A DNA stretch of 64,000 nt from Tamlana flava (lineage in GTDB: Bacteria > Bacteroidota > Bacteroidia > Flavobacteriales > Flavobacteriaceae), in contig NZ_JBGGTX010000002.1 in the NCBI RefSeq assembly GCF_041287255.1, forward strand, positions 868,001-932,000, read 5' to 3'. Below, one piece after another: positions 1 to 8,922 of this stretch (position 1 is its first letter; the number at the start of each line of letters is the position of its first letter). The translations under genes and the position numbers were made by a program. Under the pieces are notes generated by a model. That model ran no database searches. It was not told the DNA's origin and saw nothing but the letters and a program-made list of their open reading frames with translations.

Positions 1-44
1 CACTGAAAGGATATATTGAAAACCCAGTGACTATGATGGTTTAA
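1..44 (+). CDS. C-terminal end of an upstream protein (5' truncated)
   Basis: Only the last 13 codons lie in the window, reading LKGYIENPVTMMV and then TAA at 42-44. The frame is inferred because this is the only frame that runs into a stop placed just before a clear rho-independent terminator at 76-104. The fragment is too short to assign a family. Confidence 0.45.
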   Translation, partial: LKGYIENPVTMMV

Positions 45-75
45 TTATAATATAAATACTTTTTTAAATATAGAG

Positions 76-104
76 CCTGTTTCATTTTTGAAACAGGTTT
101 TTTT
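76..104 (+). terminator. Rho-independent terminator
   Basis: A 9-bp stem (CCTGTTTCA at 76-84 with TGAAACAGG at 89-97) is followed by seven T residues at 98-104. It ends transcription of the gene whose stop is at 44 and separates it from the M28 peptidase that starts at 129. Confidence 0.85.
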
Positions 105-128
105 ATCTTTAAACACAAATAATCACAA

Positions 129-1079
129 GTGAAAAGAATATTAGTCCTTTTATTGGTCATATCTGGTTTTAGTTGCAAAACAAAGGAAAAAGTCCAAACG
201 GTAAAACATCAAGTTGATGTTAATCAAATAAAGGAAACTGTTGAATTTTTATCTTCAGATAAACTATTGGGGAGAAAAACCGGTTCAGTTGGTATTGAAA
301 CCGCTGCAGGTTATATTGAAAATATTTTTGCCCAAAACAATATCAAGTCCTATTTTAAATCGTATAAAGATACATTCAATGTGATGGGGCATGTCGGGTA
401 TAACATTGTTGGGTTTATTGAAGGTAAAGACCCCAATTTTAAGAAAGAAGTGGTCATTATCGGTGCTCATTATGACCATCTTGGAGTTATTAAGCCCATA
501 GATAATGATTCCATCGCTAATGGAGCTAATGATAATGCCTCTGGAACTTCAACAGTTTTACAATTGGCTCAATATTTTGGCAAAACTAGAAATAATAAGC
601 GTAGTTTAGTTATTTCGCTGTTTTCTGCTGAAGAAATGGGATTGATGGGCTCAGCGCATTTAGCAAATAGAATGAAAGCCACAAATACGAACCTATATTC
701 TATGGTAAATTTTGAAATGATAGGAGTGCCACTTAAGGATAGGGATTATTCAGCATTTTTAACCGGATATGATGTCAGCAATATGGCTTATGTTTTAAAT
801 GGATATGTAGGGAAAAAGATTCTTGGAAAATCTGATATAGCCATGAAGTACGAATTGTTCAAACGATCGGACAATTATCCGTTTTATGAGGTTTTTAAAG
901 TTCCCTGCCAAACCATTTCATCTTGCGATTTATCTAATTTTGATTATTACCATCATGTAGATGATGAAGCAGACAAAATGGATTATAAGCACATGGCCAA
1001 TTTCATAAATCAAATAATTCCTGCATTGGAAGGCATGATTAACGCGCCAACAAAAGAAATAAAATTGAACAATGAGTAA
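129..1079 (+). CDS. M28 family zinc aminopeptidase, lipoprotein
   Basis: Secreted di-zinc peptidase of the M28 family, expected to remove N-terminal residues from peptides outside the inner membrane. The start is GTG. Residues 1-16 form a lipoprotein signal ending in a lipobox (SGFSC, Cys16). The zinc-binding and catalytic residues follow in family order: H114 in AHYDH, D135 in GANDNASG, E168-E169 in SAEE, and H275/H276 near the C-terminus. At the usual N-x-D-M-I-G zinc ligand position the sequence reads NFEMIG, so Glu196 replaces Asp. The gene overlaps the following SDR gene by 8 bases, so the two are probably translated together. Family assignment is firm; the substrate is unknown. Confidence 0.9.
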   Translation: MKRILVLLLVISGFSCKTKEKVQTVKHQVDVNQIKETVEFLSSDKLLGRKTGSVGIETAAGYIENIFAQNNIKSYFKSYKDTFNVMGHVGYNIVGFIEGKDPNFKKEVVIIGAHYDHLGVIKPIDNDSIANGANDNASGTSTVLQLAQYFGKTRNNKRSLVISLFSAEEMGLMGSAHLANRMKATNTNLYSMVNFEMIGVPLKDRDYSAFLTGYDVSNMAYVLNGYVGKKILGKSDIAMKYELFKRSDNYPFYEVFKVPCQTISSCDLSNFDYYHHVDDEADKMDYKHMANFINQIIPALEGMINAPTKEIKLNNE

Positions 1080-1755
1080 AAACATAATCATAACAGGAAC
1101 GAGCAGGGGCATTGGGTTTGAGTTGGTGCAATTGTTTGCAAAAGCTGGACATAATGTATTGGCGCTATCTCGGAATGAAAAACCAATCCAAGATTTGAAT
1201 TTGGACAGCGTAACCTGCTTTTCTTTTGACTTGAGTGATGAACAGGCTTATTTGAAAGTTCAAAATTTTGTAAAAACCAACTGGAAACGAGTAGATATTT
1301 TGATTAATAATGCCGGTAAATTAGTGAACAAACCTTTTTCAGAAATTACCATGCAAGACTTTGAAAAAGTTTATAAAACCAATGTCTACGGGGTTGCAGA
1401 ACTCACACGAACAGTTTTGCCTTTTATGGTTTATGGAAGTCATGTGGTAACTATAAGTTCTATGGGCGGTGTACAGGGCAGTATGAAATTCCCAGGATTG
1501 GCAGCATATAGCTCAAGTAAGGGAGCAGTCATAACACTTACGGAACTTTTGGCAGAAGAATACAAAGAATCAGGAATTTCATTTAATGTACTGGCATTGG
1601 GAGCGGTACAAACTGAAATGCTCGAAGAGGCTTTTCCTGGCTATACAGCACCGAATACAGCTTTAGAGATGGCCGAGTATATATTTAACTTTTCACTAAC
1701 GGGTAACAAATACTATAACGGAAAATTGTTACAGGTTTCAAATTCCACGCCTTAA
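1072..1755 (+). CDS. Short-chain dehydrogenase/reductase (SDR)
   Basis: Cytoplasmic NAD(P)-dependent oxidoreductase of the classical SDR family, 227 residues. The Rossmann glycine motif TGTSRGIG lies at residues 8-15, NNAG at 79-82, and the catalytic Ser130, Tyr146 and Lys150 are in the expected order (YSSSK). The start codon lies inside the end of the M28 peptidase gene (8-base overlap), which implies one operon. The substrate cannot be told from sequence. It runs convergently toward the YdeI-like gene with a 10-base gap. Confidence 0.9.
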   Translation: MSKNIIITGTSRGIGFELVQLFAKAGHNVLALSRNEKPIQDLNLDSVTCFSFDLSDEQAYLKVQNFVKTNWKRVDILINNAGKLVNKPFSEITMQDFEKVYKTNVYGVAELTRTVLPFMVYGSHVVTISSMGGVQGSMKFPGLAAYSSSKGAVITLTELLAEEYKESGISFNVLALGAVQTEMLEEAFPGYTAPNTALEMAEYIFNFSLTGNKYYNGKLLQVSNSTP

Positions 1756-1765
1756 TTTTAATTAT

Positions 1766-2404
1766 TTATCTTTTACCGGCTTTATACTTATCATGCAAAC
1801 CTTCGCCGTTTAAAATTTTGGGTATGCAATTCTCAATTCTAGTCGCTCTTGTTTTGACTTGTTTGGGAGCAGAAAAATATAGAATATAACCTCGTTGTCT
1901 TCCCGGTGTTAGCGCTTCAAAGGCTGTCTTTAGTGTAGGGTCTTCCTCAAATTTATGCACTAATTCTTTGGGTATAGGTTCGGGGTTCTTTTTAAATTCA
2001 AGGTTTAGCCCTTCTTTTTCTACTTCAATGGCTTCAAAAATATAGGCCTTAATGTCTGCTTCCCATGTTTTTATTTGTTTGCTGTCAGTGAATTTCATCA
2101 AGCGTACAGCTTGCGAATTTTCACCAGGCTTATCCAAAATATTTTTGGCATCATGCAAAAATACACCTTTAAAGAAGCTAATAGAGCAATGGCTTTTAAA
2201 CGCACTGACCATGAGTACATTTTTCCCATTAAAGGTATAGCAAGGCATGCCCCATTTGCATTCCTCGCTTAAACCACATTGCAATACTAGGTGCCTTAAC
2301 AGTTCCAATTCGTTTATCCAAGTATGCATTTTGCAATCTGGTGTTCCGCCAAGCGAGCAACGTCCACAGCCTTGAGCTAAATATTCTTCTACACCTTGGG
2401 TCAT
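1766..2404 (-). CDS. YdeI/OmdA family protein with DUF1801-like domain
   Basis: A 212-residue cytoplasmic protein. The central part (about residues 30-120) resembles DUF1801 and the C-terminal part (about 140-205, with PxPKELVxxFExDP and ALTPGRQRGYILYFS) is the OmdA/YdeI type found in bacteria and linked to bacteriocin protection. The biochemical function is not established. The N-terminus carries a cluster of cysteines (CGRC and a further Cys by residue 25) that could bind metal. It is a single gene, divergent from the SprT-like gene. Confidence 0.8.
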   Translation of the reverse strand: MTQGVEEYLAQGCGRCSLGGTPDCKMHTWINELELLRHLVLQCGLSEECKWGMPCYTFNGKNVLMVSAFKSHCSISFFKGVFLHDAKNILDKPGENSQAVRLMKFTDSKQIKTWEADIKAYIFEAIEVEKEGLNLEFKKNPEPIPKELVHKFEEDPTLKTAFEALTPGRQRGYILYFSAPKQVKTRATRIENCIPKILNGEGLHDKYKAGKR

Positions 2405-2495
2405 AAAGTAATGTGTGTTTATTGGAAACGAATTTCATTAATTTTTCCCATAAAGTCAAGTTTGTCTTTATTGTAAAACCTGTATTTTAGCGGTA

Positions 2496-3104
2496 ATGCA
2501 AAAACGACTTCAAAATTACATCCCAGCGACCTCATTATCCCAGGTATTAAGTTTACTGGAACACGATAATTTGGTAATAAAAATTAAAAAGGAACGTAAA
2601 ACGCGCCATGGCGATTACATGCTTCTGCCCAATGGAAAACATCAAATAACCATAAATTCGAACCTAAATCAGTATCGTTTTTTAATAACGCTTATCCATG
2701 AAATAGCGCATTTTGAATCTTATAAAACTTTTGGTCGGTTTATAAAACCCCACGGGGTGGAATGGAAAAGAACATTTCAGCGTTTGATGTTGCCTTTTTT
2801 AAACCCGGAAGTTTTCCCAAATAATTTATTACCTTTATTAGCGAAGCATTTTAGAAACCCAAAAGCATCAAGCGACACCGATGCACCGTTAGCCTTAGCT
2901 TTAAAGCAATTTGATGAACCAAGCAATAAAACATTTGTTTTTGAAGTGCCTTTGGGTAGTCATTTTAGATTATATAACGGAAGGATTTTTAAAATGGGAA
3001 AAAGGCGGGTAAAGCGTTTTGAGTGTGTTGAGGTTAAAACAGGTAAAATATATTTGTTTAACCCCAATGCGGAAGTAGAATTGATAAACGAAGAAAATGA
3101 ATAA
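2496..3104 (+). CDS. SprT-like zinc metallopeptidase domain protein
   Basis: A 202-residue protein with a zincin motif HEIAH (H68, E69, H72) followed by a histidine further on in PHGVEW, which fits the third zinc ligand of SprT-like proteins. The family includes proteases of DNA-protein crosslinks, but small bacterial members are poorly characterised, so the role is open. No signal peptide is visible, so it is probably cytoplasmic. The stop overlaps the start of the guanylyltransferase gene by 8 bases, suggesting an operon through 6407. Confidence 0.85.
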   Translation: MQKRLQNYIPATSLSQVLSLLEHDNLVIKIKKERKTRHGDYMLLPNGKHQITINSNLNQYRFLITLIHEIAHFESYKTFGRFIKPHGVEWKRTFQRLMLPFLNPEVFPNNLLPLLAKHFRNPKASSDTDAPLALALKQFDEPSNKTFVFEVPLGSHFRLYNGRIFKMGKRRVKRFECVEVKTGKIYLFNPNAEVELINEENE

Positions 3105-4176
3105 AAATTATTACGCCATATTAATGGCAGGAGGAGTAGGGTCTAGATTTTGGCCGGTTAGCACACAAGATTTTCCAAAGCAATTTCATGATATGCTTGG
3201 AACTGGCGATACATTAATACAGAAAACATTTTACCGATTGGCTCATCTCATTCCGAAAGAGAACATCTATATATTAACCAATGAACGTTACAATGATTTG
3301 GTTTTGGAGCAACTACCTGATGTAACGCAAAAGCAGGTGGTTTTGGAGCCAGCCATGCGAAATACGGCACCATGTATTTTATATGCCTCATTAAAAATCC
3401 AAAAGGAAAATCCTGAAGCTGTTATGATAGTAGCGCCAAGCGACCATTGGATTGAAGACGAGCAAACCTTTTCCAAAAATGTAAAACAAGCGTTCGAATT
3501 TTGTTCAAAAAATGATGCGTTAATGACTCTTGGTATTCAGCCAACATTCCCAAATACAGGGTATGGATACATTGAGTTTGATAAAACTTCTGCAGAAACC
3601 ATAAAATCGGTAAACCAATTCAGGGAAAAACCAGATTATGAAACCGCAAAAGAGTTTATTGCCCGTGGAAACTTTTTGTGGAATGCCGGAATTTTTATGT
3701 GGAGTGTGAAGAGTGTGGTTAAAGCATTTATGAGTAACCAACCTGCTTTGTACAAACATTTTGAAGCAGGAATTTCAGCCTATAACACAGATAAGGAAGA
3801 TGCATTCATAAAAGAAAACTATCCAAATGCTGAAAACATTTCGGTTGACTATGCCATTATGGAAAAATCGAAAAACGTATTTGTTATTTCGGCCGAATTC
3901 GACTGGAATGATTTAGGAACTTGGGGTAGCCTTTATGACAAATTGGATAAAAATGAAAACGGAAATGCCGTTGTAAATGCCAGAACTTTAGCCGAAGATG
4001 CTACTGGCAATATGATACGAACCAGAAAGGATAAAATTGTGGTTGTTGATGGTATCAAAGATTATATTATTGTTGACAAAGAGGAAGTTTTGCTTATCTT
4101 TCCTAAGTCAAAGGAACAAGATATAAAGAAAACCCTCCAAAAGGTTAAAGACAAGTTTGGGGAACAATATGGCTAA
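3097..4176 (+). CDS. manC: Mannose-1-phosphate guanylyltransferase
   Basis: Makes GDP-mannose from mannose-1-phosphate and GTP, supplying mannose, fucose and related sugars for surface glycans. The nucleotidyltransferase signature AGGVGSRFWPVS followed by PKQF lies at residues 11-30, and residues such as PSDHWI, NAGIFMW and FDWNDLGTW match the sugar-nucleotide pyrophosphorylase family. At 359 residues it is the single-domain form, without the phosphomannose isomerase domain of longer ManC proteins. It overlaps the upstream SprT-like gene by 8 bases and is followed after 2 bases by the DUF389 gene. Confidence 0.93.
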   Translation: MNKNYYAILMAGGVGSRFWPVSTQDFPKQFHDMLGTGDTLIQKTFYRLAHLIPKENIYILTNERYNDLVLEQLPDVTQKQVVLEPAMRNTAPCILYASLKIQKENPEAVMIVAPSDHWIEDEQTFSKNVKQAFEFCSKNDALMTLGIQPTFPNTGYGYIEFDKTSAETIKSVNQFREKPDYETAKEFIARGNFLWNAGIFMWSVKSVVKAFMSNQPALYKHFEAGISAYNTDKEDAFIKENYPNAENISVDYAIMEKSKNVFVISAEFDWNDLGTWGSLYDKLDKNENGNAVVNARTLAEDATGNMIRTRKDKIVVVDGIKDYIIVDKEEVLLIFPKSKEQDIKKTLQKVKDKFGEQYG

Positions 4177-4178
4177 TT

Positions 4179-5648
4179 ATGGGCGAAGAAAATAAGTTTA
4201 ACTTTTCCGAGGATGAAGAAGTTAAAAAAGAGGTTAACGTTGAGCAATCTAAAGAGGAAATAAAAAAGGAAGCACGAGGTTTATTTGCCAGCGTTAAAAA
4301 GTTTTTAAGTGAACTCTTGGATTTTCGGGAGGACACCGATAGGGATGCTACCATACTAGCCATAAAGGGCGATATCCCTTTTAAAGGAGCAACTGCTTGG
4401 ATTTTGGTTTGTTCCATTTTTGTGGCATCCATAGGGTTGAATGCTAACTCCACCGCAGTTGTAATAGGTGCCATGTTAATTTCTCCGTTAATGGGGCCTA
4501 TTTTGGGTGTTGGCCTATCGATAGCCATTAATGATATTGACACGCTTAAAAAGTCATTAATAAACTTGGCGACCATGATATGCTTGAGTTTAATAACGGC
4601 TTTTTTGTTTTTTTGGTTATTCCCTTTAAGTGAAGATACTTCAGAACTTTTAGGTAGGGTTAAGCCAGATATCCGTGATGTTTTAATCGCGTTTTTTGGT
4701 GGGTTGGCACTTATAATAGCACGAACTAAGCGCGGTACAATTGCATCCGTAATTTTTGGTGTAGCCATTGCAACCGCTTTAATGCCACCCTTGTGTACGG
4801 CAGGTTATGGTTTGGCAAAAGGAAAATTGGATTACTTTTTAGGAGCCATGTACCTGTTTACCATCAACACCATTTTTATAGCCATGGCAACATTTATAGT
4901 GTTAAAAGTGTTGCGGTTCCCGATGCTTAAATATGCCAATTCTGCCAAACGAAGACGCATATCAAGATTCGCTACCATTTTAGCCATTGTGGTAATGGTT
5001 CCAGCGGTTTGGACATTCATTCAAGTTTTAAACGAAAGTAATTTTTCAAGAGACGCCAGTAATTTTGTTGAAAATGAATTGGCCGCCTTGCCCCACGCAG
5101 AGTATTTAAAAAAGAACGCCACTTATAAATACATTGATAAGGATAATTCGACCATAGAGTTAAACACGTTTGGTTTGGATGAAATACCTGAGTCTACAAT
5201 AGCCCTTTTGCAAAGCGATATGAAGGGGTACAGTGCCCTTGAAAACACAAAACTTATTATTAACCAGAACCAATCTAAGAATTTAGATAATTTTAGGTAT
5301 ATGGAAGAGCTGCGTACCCGGGATTCTCTAGATTTATTATCACAAACCCAAAAAATAGCGTTTCTGGAAAATAAAGTAAGGCAGCTTTCAAAACTGGAGA
5401 AGAATTATATTGATTTTGATGAACTTACTAAGGAAGTAAAGGTGAATTATGAAACGGTAGAAGAGTTGTCTTATGCCAACGTCATTAATTCAAATTTTTC
5501 CACAATGGATACTGTTTCGGTTTTTTCAGTAAAATGGGTAGATTCTTTAACTAAAGAAGATTTTAGAAAAATGAATACCGAAAAGCTTGAAAAGTGGCTG
5601 AAATTAAAATTAGATTTAGATACGTTGGTGGTAAAGCGCGTTAATTGA
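4179..5648 (+). CDS. DUF389 family integral membrane protein
   Basis: A 489-residue protein with a charged cytoplasmic N-terminus (residues 1-65), a block of about six membrane segments (about 70-290) carrying the DUF389 core (NSTAVVIGAMLISPLMGPI) and a soluble C-terminal region of about 200 residues with coiled-coil tendency. The function of DUF389 is not established. It lies 2 bases after manC and directly abuts the DUF6090 gene, so it is probably in the same transcript. Confidence 0.88.
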   Translation: MGEENKFNFSEDEEVKKEVNVEQSKEEIKKEARGLFASVKKFLSELLDFREDTDRDATILAIKGDIPFKGATAWILVCSIFVASIGLNANSTAVVIGAMLISPLMGPILGVGLSIAINDIDTLKKSLINLATMICLSLITAFLFFWLFPLSEDTSELLGRVKPDIRDVLIAFFGGLALIIARTKRGTIASVIFGVAIATALMPPLCTAGYGLAKGKLDYFLGAMYLFTINTIFIAMATFIVLKVLRFPMLKYANSAKRRRISRFATILAIVVMVPAVWTFIQVLNESNFSRDASNFVENELAALPHAEYLKKNATYKYIDKDNSTIELNTFGLDEIPESTIALLQSDMKGYSALENTKLIINQNQSKNLDNFRYMEELRTRDSLDLLSQTQKIAFLENKVRQLSKLEKNYIDFDELTKEVKVNYETVEELSYANVINSNFSTMDTVSVFSVKWVDSLTKEDFRKMNTEKLEKWLKLKLDLDTLVVKRVN

Positions 5649-5651
5649 TTG

Positions 5652-6407
5652 ATGCTAAAGTTATTTCGAAAAATCAGGCAAAAGTTGTTATCTGAAAATA
5701 GGGTCAACAAATATTTTTTGTATGCCATTGGCGAAATCATTTTAGTTGTAATAGGAATTTTAATCGCACTTCAAATAAACAACTGGAATGACAAGAAGAA
5801 GGAAAGAGCCTTAGAAGTAAAAATCTTAAAGGAAATCCACTCCAATCTTGGGCATGATTTGTTTGAAATTCAAGACGATATCCGTGTTATGGATAGTGTG
5901 GATTTAGCATCCAAAAGTGTCATCCAATTTTTAAAAACCAAAGGCGAACCTACCGAAGATTTTTGCAATGACGTTGCCATTATTAAAGTGGCGCCTCATT
6001 TTGACCCCAATAAAAGTGGCTATGAACTTTTGGTTTCGAAAGGGGTTGAAATCGTATCTAATGATAGCTTGCGCGGGGCCATTTCAGTGCTTTACGAATC
6101 GGTATATTCCTATTACAATAAGTATGAAGAGGAACGCATTAAATTTAAAGCTGAACAAATCCATCCTGTTTTATTAAAATATTTTACAGCCCATGTTAGG
6201 CCAGAATTCCTCTGGAAAAGTTCATTTTACATTGCGCCAGAAGACTATGTGCAAATGAAAAAGGAAGGTGAGTTTTTAAGGCTTGTAAATAGTGTGAATT
6301 TTGAAAATTATATGGTTCATAATAGGGCAGAGCGAACCAAAAAATATATTCAAGATTTGACGAAATTTATTGAGGAAGAGTTACACAATAAAGGCATTGA
6401 CTATTGA
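5652..6407 (+). CDS. DUF6090 family membrane protein
   Basis: A 251-residue protein with a conserved N-terminus (FRKIRQKLL, then GEIILVVIGILIALQINNW), which is a single transmembrane helix at about residues 25-45. A long soluble, mostly helical domain follows, probably on the outer face of the inner membrane. DUF6090 proteins are common and often multicopy in Flavobacteriia, with no known role. I place the start at ATG 5652 rather than the in-frame TTG at 5649; the gene begins 3 bases after the DUF389 stop. Confidence 0.85.
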   Translation: MLKLFRKIRQKLLSENRVNKYFLYAIGEIILVVIGILIALQINNWNDKKKERALEVKILKEIHSNLGHDLFEIQDDIRVMDSVDLASKSVIQFLKTKGEPTEDFCNDVAIIKVAPHFDPNKSGYELLVSKGVEIVSNDSLRGAISVLYESVYSYYNKYEEERIKFKAEQIHPVLLKYFTAHVRPEFLWKSSFYIAPEDYVQMKKEGEFLRLVNSVNFENYMVHNRAERTKKYIQDLTKFIEEELHNKGIDY

Positions 6408-6570
6408 ATTTCTTCTAGATACTTTTTCGTTCTTTTAAAAGTGCGGAACCGTAAATAAAAACTACAATAAATTTATTATTATTCCTAAGTGATTTGTGCC
6501 TGAAAATTGACTAAATTTAATTTACATTCCCAATTTTATATCGGAGTAATTTGGAGGAAAAAATAGGTCT

Positions 6571-7311
6571 ATGAGAAATAATATAATTACTTGTTTCATT
6601 ATTTTTCATCAATTGTTTTGTTTAGGCCAAAGTTCTAAAGGCGAAAATTCAAATATATTTGATTCACCAACAACTATTGAGCAAAATACAAGCTTGGTGT
6701 CCAGTCAATATCAACTGTCTAATTGGGGATATGGTGCAAGTTTATATTTAGGTTATGGCAACCTTTCGGAGGGCTTAGAAAATAAGTTTAAAAACTTTAT
6801 GACTTATGGCCTTTACTTTACTATTCAATATAATAGAATTTTAGGCATTAATCTTGGTTATTCTTATAGTGCTAGTAGAACTAAAGAGGGTATTCCTATC
6901 AATGGAATTATTTGGAATAAAGACTTAAGAGCTAATTTTCATTGTGGGGAATTGTTTTTAAGTTATGCTCTCATTGACAATGAGACTTTTAGAATAGCAC
7001 CGCTTTGTGGATTGGCGTTGATTTCCATAAATGCACATGAACCCAATAATTATGATTTTAATCTTGAAGATAATTTATTGTATGATAAAGTAAAGTTTGA
7101 TAAGTCTGCTTATACGTTCGGAGCAATATTTGATATTAAAACAACTAAGAATAATAAAGAACGACATAGCTATGGGGCCATAAGAGTTAGGTATACATAT
7201 TATGTGCCGCATTTTGAAAAAAAATATGATGGATTCACCGGTAGCATTCACTCTATTACCATTGGTATTGGTGGAGTTTTTAGGGGAGTCAAGAAAAAAA
7301 CAGTTAGCTAA
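6571..7311 (+). CDS. Secreted beta-barrel-like outer membrane protein, unknown
   Basis: A 246-residue protein with an N-terminal signal peptide ending near residue 20 (FCLGQ). The body has repeated short amphipathic segments with aromatic ends (YGASLYLGYGNL, YGLYFTIQYNRILGINLGYSYS, AIRVRYTYYV) and ends in SITIGIGGVF, the pattern of a small outer membrane beta-barrel. I do not recognise a named family. It is preceded by a 163-base gap and is convergent with the MlaF gene, abutting it. Coding use looks like that of its neighbours. Confidence 0.65.
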   Translation: MRNNIITCFIIFHQLFCLGQSSKGENSNIFDSPTTIEQNTSLVSSQYQLSNWGYGASLYLGYGNLSEGLENKFKNFMTYGLYFTIQYNRILGINLGYSYSASRTKEGIPINGIIWNKDLRANFHCGELFLSYALIDNETFRIAPLCGLALISINAHEPNNYDFNLEDNLLYDKVKFDKSAYTFGAIFDIKTTKNNKERHSYGAIRVRYTYYVPHFEKKYDGFTGSIHSITIGIGGVFRGVKKKTVS

Positions 7312-8079
7312 TTATTGATTTTCTTCCAAGTACATTTTGCGTACCTTTTTAAATAATTCTGAAGAATATACAAAATCGGTAACCGCTTTGTTGTCTGTTT
7401 TAAAAATAGTCTCTTTTGATCCTTCCCATTCTTTAAACCCGTTTTTTAAGAACACAATTTTTTCGCCTATTTCCATCACCGAGTTCATATCGTGCGAGTT
7501 TATTACAGTGATGATTTGGTATTCATCTGTAATTTCTTGAATTAAATTGTCTATTACAATGGCCGTTTTAGGGTCAAGTCCTGAGTTGGGTTCATCACAA
7601 AACAAGTATTTTGGATTATTTACGATGGCTCGCGCAATGGCCACACGTTTTTGCATACCTCCCGAGGCCTCACTTGGCATTTTTTTATGGGCGCCATCAA
7701 GATTAACACGCTTTAAAACAAAATCGGCACGATCCTGCATTTCGCTTTTGCTCATTTTGGTAAACATTTGTAGTGGGAACATCACGTTTTCTTCAATGGT
7801 CATAGAGTCAAAAAGGGCGCTACCTTGAAAAACCATACCTATTTCGGCACGTAAATTCCGTTTTTGGTCTTCCGATAGTTGTGAAAATATTTTCCCATCA
7901 TAGGATATACTTCCTTTTTCATAGTCAAATAAACCCAATAAGCATTTTAAAAACACGGTTTTACCAGAACCACTTTGCCCGATGATCAGATTGGTCTTTC
8001 CTTTTTCAAAGGTGGTGCTAATGCCTTTTAAAATATGGGCATCACCAAACGATTTATGTAAATCTTTAACCTCTATCAT
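7312..8079 (-). CDS. mlaF: MlaF-type ABC transporter ATPase
   Basis: ATPase subunit of an MCE/Mla-type phospholipid transporter that maintains outer membrane lipid asymmetry. The Walker A motif GQSGSGKT lies at residues 34-41, the signature is SGGMQKRVA, Walker B is FCDEPNSGLDP, and the switch histidine sits in NSHDM. The 255-residue length is typical. It overlaps the permease gene by one base (stop/start at 8079). No MCE-domain (MlaD) gene is in the window. By family it should sit on the cytoplasmic face with MlaE. Confidence 0.92.
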   Translation of the reverse strand: MIEVKDLHKSFGDAHILKGISTTFEKGKTNLIIGQSGSGKTVFLKCLLGLFDYEKGSISYDGKIFSQLSEDQKRNLRAEIGMVFQGSALFDSMTIEENVMFPLQMFTKMSKSEMQDRADFVLKRVNLDGAHKKMPSEASGGMQKRVAIARAIVNNPKYLFCDEPNSGLDPKTAIVIDNLIQEITDEYQIITVINSHDMNSVMEIGEKIVFLKNGFKEWEGSKETIFKTDNKAVTDFVYSSELFKKVRKMYLEENQ

Positions 8080-8816
8080 CAGCCTAACATCATTTCAGTT
8101 AATAAATAATTCAGTAAAATAATAACAACTGATGTCCAAACAAAAGATGTAGTACTCGCTTTTCCAACTTCAAGAGCACCTCCTTTCATGTAATAACCAT
8201 AAAACGAAGGTATGGTAGCAAGCACAATGGCAAAAACAAATGTTTTTATAAAAGAGTAAAAAACATGAAAAGTATCGAAATCAGTTTGTATGCCTAAAAC
8301 ATAATCTTCAAATGTTGAATAGCCACCAAAAACACAAGCTGCCATTCCGCCCAAAATACCCAAAAACATGCCAATGGCGATAGCAAACGGATATAACATT
8401 AAGGCCATGGTTTTAGGAAAAACCAAATAGTTTAAGGAGTTTATTCCCATAACTTCCAAGGCATCAATTTGCTCAGTAACACGCATGGTACCAATGCTTG
8501 AGGTGATGAACGAGCCAACCTTACCGGCCATAATTATAGAAGTAAAGGTTGGTGCAAATTCCAAAATAACAGATTGCCGGGTAGCAAAACCAACCAGGTA
8601 TTTGGGTATTAAAGGGTTGTCTATATTTAAAGCCGTTTGTATGGTAATAACCCCACCAACAAAAAATGAAATAAATGCTATAATACCAAGGGAGCCAATA
8701 ATTAAGTCGTCTATGTCTTTTAAGATAAGTTGTTTCATAACCGACCATTTTGTTGGTTTACGAAACATTTCAGCAATCATTAAAAAATAAGCTCCTATAT
8801 TATTAAGGTAGGTCAT
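8079..8816 (-). CDS. mlaE: MlaE-type ABC transporter permease
   Basis: Integral membrane permease of the Mla/MCE lipid transporter, 245 residues with about five or six membrane segments. It carries the family region around EFAPTFTSIIMAGKVGS and RVTEQIDALEVMGI, which marks MlaE proteins. It is first in a two-gene operon with the ATPase, the start/stop overlapping by one base. It is divergent from the PafA phosphatase gene across a 106-base gap. Confidence 0.93.
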   Translation of the reverse strand: MTYLNNIGAYFLMIAEMFRKPTKWSVMKQLILKDIDDLIIGSLGIIAFISFFVGGVITIQTALNIDNPLIPKYLVGFATRQSVILEFAPTFTSIIMAGKVGSFITSSIGTMRVTEQIDALEVMGINSLNYLVFPKTMALMLYPFAIAIGMFLGILGGMAACVFGGYSTFEDYVLGIQTDFDTFHVFYSFIKTFVFAIVLATIPSFYGYYMKGGALEVGKASTTSFVWTSVVIILLNYLLTEMMLG

Positions 8817-8896
8817 ATATCAATTTGTCTGTGCTAAAGTAAAAAAAAGTTAGTGGTATTTAACTTTAATTTTAAATTATGATGTTTTTAAATCAG

Positions 8897-8904
8897 TATT
8901 TTTG
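8897..8904 (+). promoter_or_regulatory. Candidate -7 box of the pafA promoter
   Basis: TATTTTTG matches the Bacteroidota -7 consensus TAnnTTTG and lies 18 bases before the ATG at 8923. A clear TTTG at about -33 is not visible. Confidence 0.4.
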
Positions 8905-8922
8905 AATCAAAATAAAGCTTAA

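Noticed and set aside
4145..4768. 207-codon open frame on the minus strand over the DUF389 gene
   Set aside because: It lies antisense to a clear membrane protein and has no family features.
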